Positions 62,867 to 64,000 of a stretch of DNA of 64,000 bases are shown piece by piece (within the stretch, counting starts at the first letter, position 1; the number at the start of each line of letters is the position of its first letter). The translations under genes and the position numbers were made by a program. Where the stretch lies: positions 680,325-744,324 of the forward strand of contig NZ_JADNRN010000003.1 of assembly GCF_015595035.1 (NCBI RefSeq), given 5' to 3'. The stretch is from Marinibium conchae (GTDB lineage Bacteria; Pseudomonadota; Gammaproteobacteria; Enterobacterales; Alteromonadaceae). The notes under the pieces were generated by a model that had not been told where the DNA came from, did not search any database, and saw only the letters and a list, made by a program, of their open reading frames with translations.

Positions 62867-63484
62867 TCATGACATGATAAGCCAAACTCCAACCAAGCTG
62901 AGCAGAGAACCCGCAATTCTGTTTAGCCACTTGATTCTATCACCCTTACTTAATGCTAATCTGAGCCCCTTACCACCACTTGCATAAATCATCATGCATA
63001 AAAACTCACTTAGCATGATAATACTTACTAGCACTAACAACTGTGTACTCAGGGTCTTTTCTATATTGATGAAGGGGGGAAGTATTGAGACCATGAAAGC
63101 CCAACCTTTTGGATTGGCAATAGCCGTTACAAAACCCTGTGATATTAGTTGAAAGTTAGAAGCAATAGCTGTGCTGCCCTCTAAAGACTCAATGCTAGCT
63201 TTACTCATCCACATTCGCATACCCAAATAGGCAAGATAAATACCGCCGACCCACTTAAATATAGAAAAAATAGTTGGATAGTTCAGCATCAGGCTAGCAA
63301 TACCCACTACTGCCATCACTGCAACGCTTGCTACACCAATTACCTCACCCAACATCATCCAAAGCGTGCGTCGTATTCCAATTGTCATGCCCAGAGTCAT
63401 TGCTAAAGTCATACACATACCGGGTGTTATTGAAATGAATAGAAAGGTTGGAATGAATACCATCAAGACTGCAATGTCAGGCAT
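62867..63484 (-). CDS. LysE/RhtB family amino acid exporter
   Basis: This 205-residue protein has six hydrophobic segments and the family's N-terminal TPGMCMTLAMTLGMTIGIR motif. It exports amino acids or related metabolites; the substrate cannot be told from sequence. It is a single gene near the rrn operon. Confidence 0.9.
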   Translation of the reverse strand: MPDIAVLMVFIPTFLFISITPGMCMTLAMTLGMTIGIRRTLWMMLGEVIGVASVAVMAVVGIASLMLNYPTIFSIFKWVGGIYLAYLGMRMWMSKASIESLEGSTAIASNFQLISQGFVTAIANPKGWAFMVSILPPFINIEKTLSTQLLVLVSIIMLSEFLCMMIYASGGKGLRLALSKGDRIKWLNRIAGSLLSLVGVWLIMS

Positions 63485-63955
63485 ATAGCTTTCTCGTTTA
63501 TAGTACTTAACTAGGCAATATTGTAACTATTTTGTGAATAAAAGTACGAAATATAAGCCTTTAGCATGATTCTCGAGCGATCAACGCTAAAAGTGCATTT
63601 ATTTTGCTAAAGAGGCTTGACCCCAATACTAATACCTGTAGAATGCGCGCCACTTCAACGGAGACATCCAAACGCAAGTTTAGAGCTAAGTTGAAGCGGC
63701 AAGTGTATTTACAATTTGTGTTGGGTTTTACATCGACTTCGGTCAAAAATAAATTCAAATAAATTTGCAAAATGGCTTGACAATAAATTGGATGTAGGTA
63801 GTATACGCATCCCGCTTGAGACGGCACGAAACGTGACTTTCAAGCCGCTGGTGAAATAGAAAGAAGCCAGCACGTTCTTTAACAATATAAAACAAGACAA
63901 TCTGTGTGGGCACTCATTAAGAGTGTCGACAACAAAAAACGATTTACAAAAAATT
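63485..63955 (+). promoter_or_regulatory. rrn upstream region with P1 promoter and leader
   Basis: TTGACA (63777-63782), 16 bp, TAGTAT (63799-63804), then a GC-rich discriminator (ACGCATCCCGC), typical of stringently controlled rrn P1. AT-rich sequence before the -35 box resembles an UP element. Downstream, GTTCTTTAACAAT is boxA-like. No gene is seen. Confidence 0.8.
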
Positions 63956-64000
63956 TAATTGAAGAGTTTGATCATGGCTCAGATTGAACGCTGGCGGCAG
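63956..64000 (+). rRNA. rrs: 16S ribosomal RNA, 5' end
   Basis: AATTGAAGAGTTTGATCATG and the following GGCTCAGATTGAACGCTGG are the universal 16S 5' end. The gene is clipped by the window. Confidence 0.98.

Overview
The window is chromosomal DNA around the replication origin of a gammaproteobacterium. The gene order is parB-parA-rsmG-mnmG, a DnaA-box-rich gap, dnaC/dnaT-like genes, mioC-mnmE-yajQ, yidC-yidD-rnpA-rpmH, dnaA-dnaN-recF-gyrB, then glyS-glyQ, yihI, engB, polA, trkH/trkA, rsmB-fmt-def, dprA-smg-tsaC-hemF-aroE and the start of an rrn operon. Together with the protein sequences this suggests an Alteromonadales member (Alteromonas/Glaciecola/Paraglaciecola-like). That placement is an inference from synteny; no search was run.

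Positions 1-9521 are the accessory part: a chromosomal integron. The integrase gene intI (9522-10487, +) reads away from an array of 15 cassettes (the last one clipped at base 1) that are transcribed leftward. A consensus LexA box sits just upstream of intI. Most cassettes carry one small gene for a secreted, membrane or unrecognised protein; three have no convincing gene, and two of those are near-duplicates of each other. Twelve of the 15 cassettes end in the same roughly 300-bp module. It contains a promoter-like pair with 17-bp spacing, a Shine-Dalgarno sequence, a short ORF that runs in frame through the whole attC recombination site, and a stop codon at or near the start codon of the next cassette gene. 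The frame survives in three attC versions whose lengths differ by multiples of three (113, 92 and 83 bp). I regard this portable promoter/leader/attC unit as the most interesting thing in the window. Cassettes 8-10 (about 3316-4663) lack the module and have unrelated attC sites, so they look like a separate import.

Positions 10561-35944 are core genes: the nine-gene ATP synthase operon (atpIBEFHAGDC, leftward), parAB with three parS-like sites (10543, 32847, 33489), rsmG-mnmG, a likely oriC at about 22190-22475, a helicase-loader pair (dnaT/dnaC-like) beside it, and the yidC-rnpA-rpmH and dnaA-gyrB blocks. The 44-codon rpmH is at 28821-28955. DnaA carries an unusually long low-complexity linker.

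Positions 36081-64000 hold translation and housekeeping genes, a LytS/LytTR-type two-component system, TrkH/TrkA potassium uptake, an ompW gene, and the 5' end of a 16S rRNA gene behind a typical rrn P1 promoter. Two unannotated items stand out: a possible small RNA or leader transcript (about 41182 to 40925, minus strand) and a 55-codon ORF that overlaps the start of trkH by one base.
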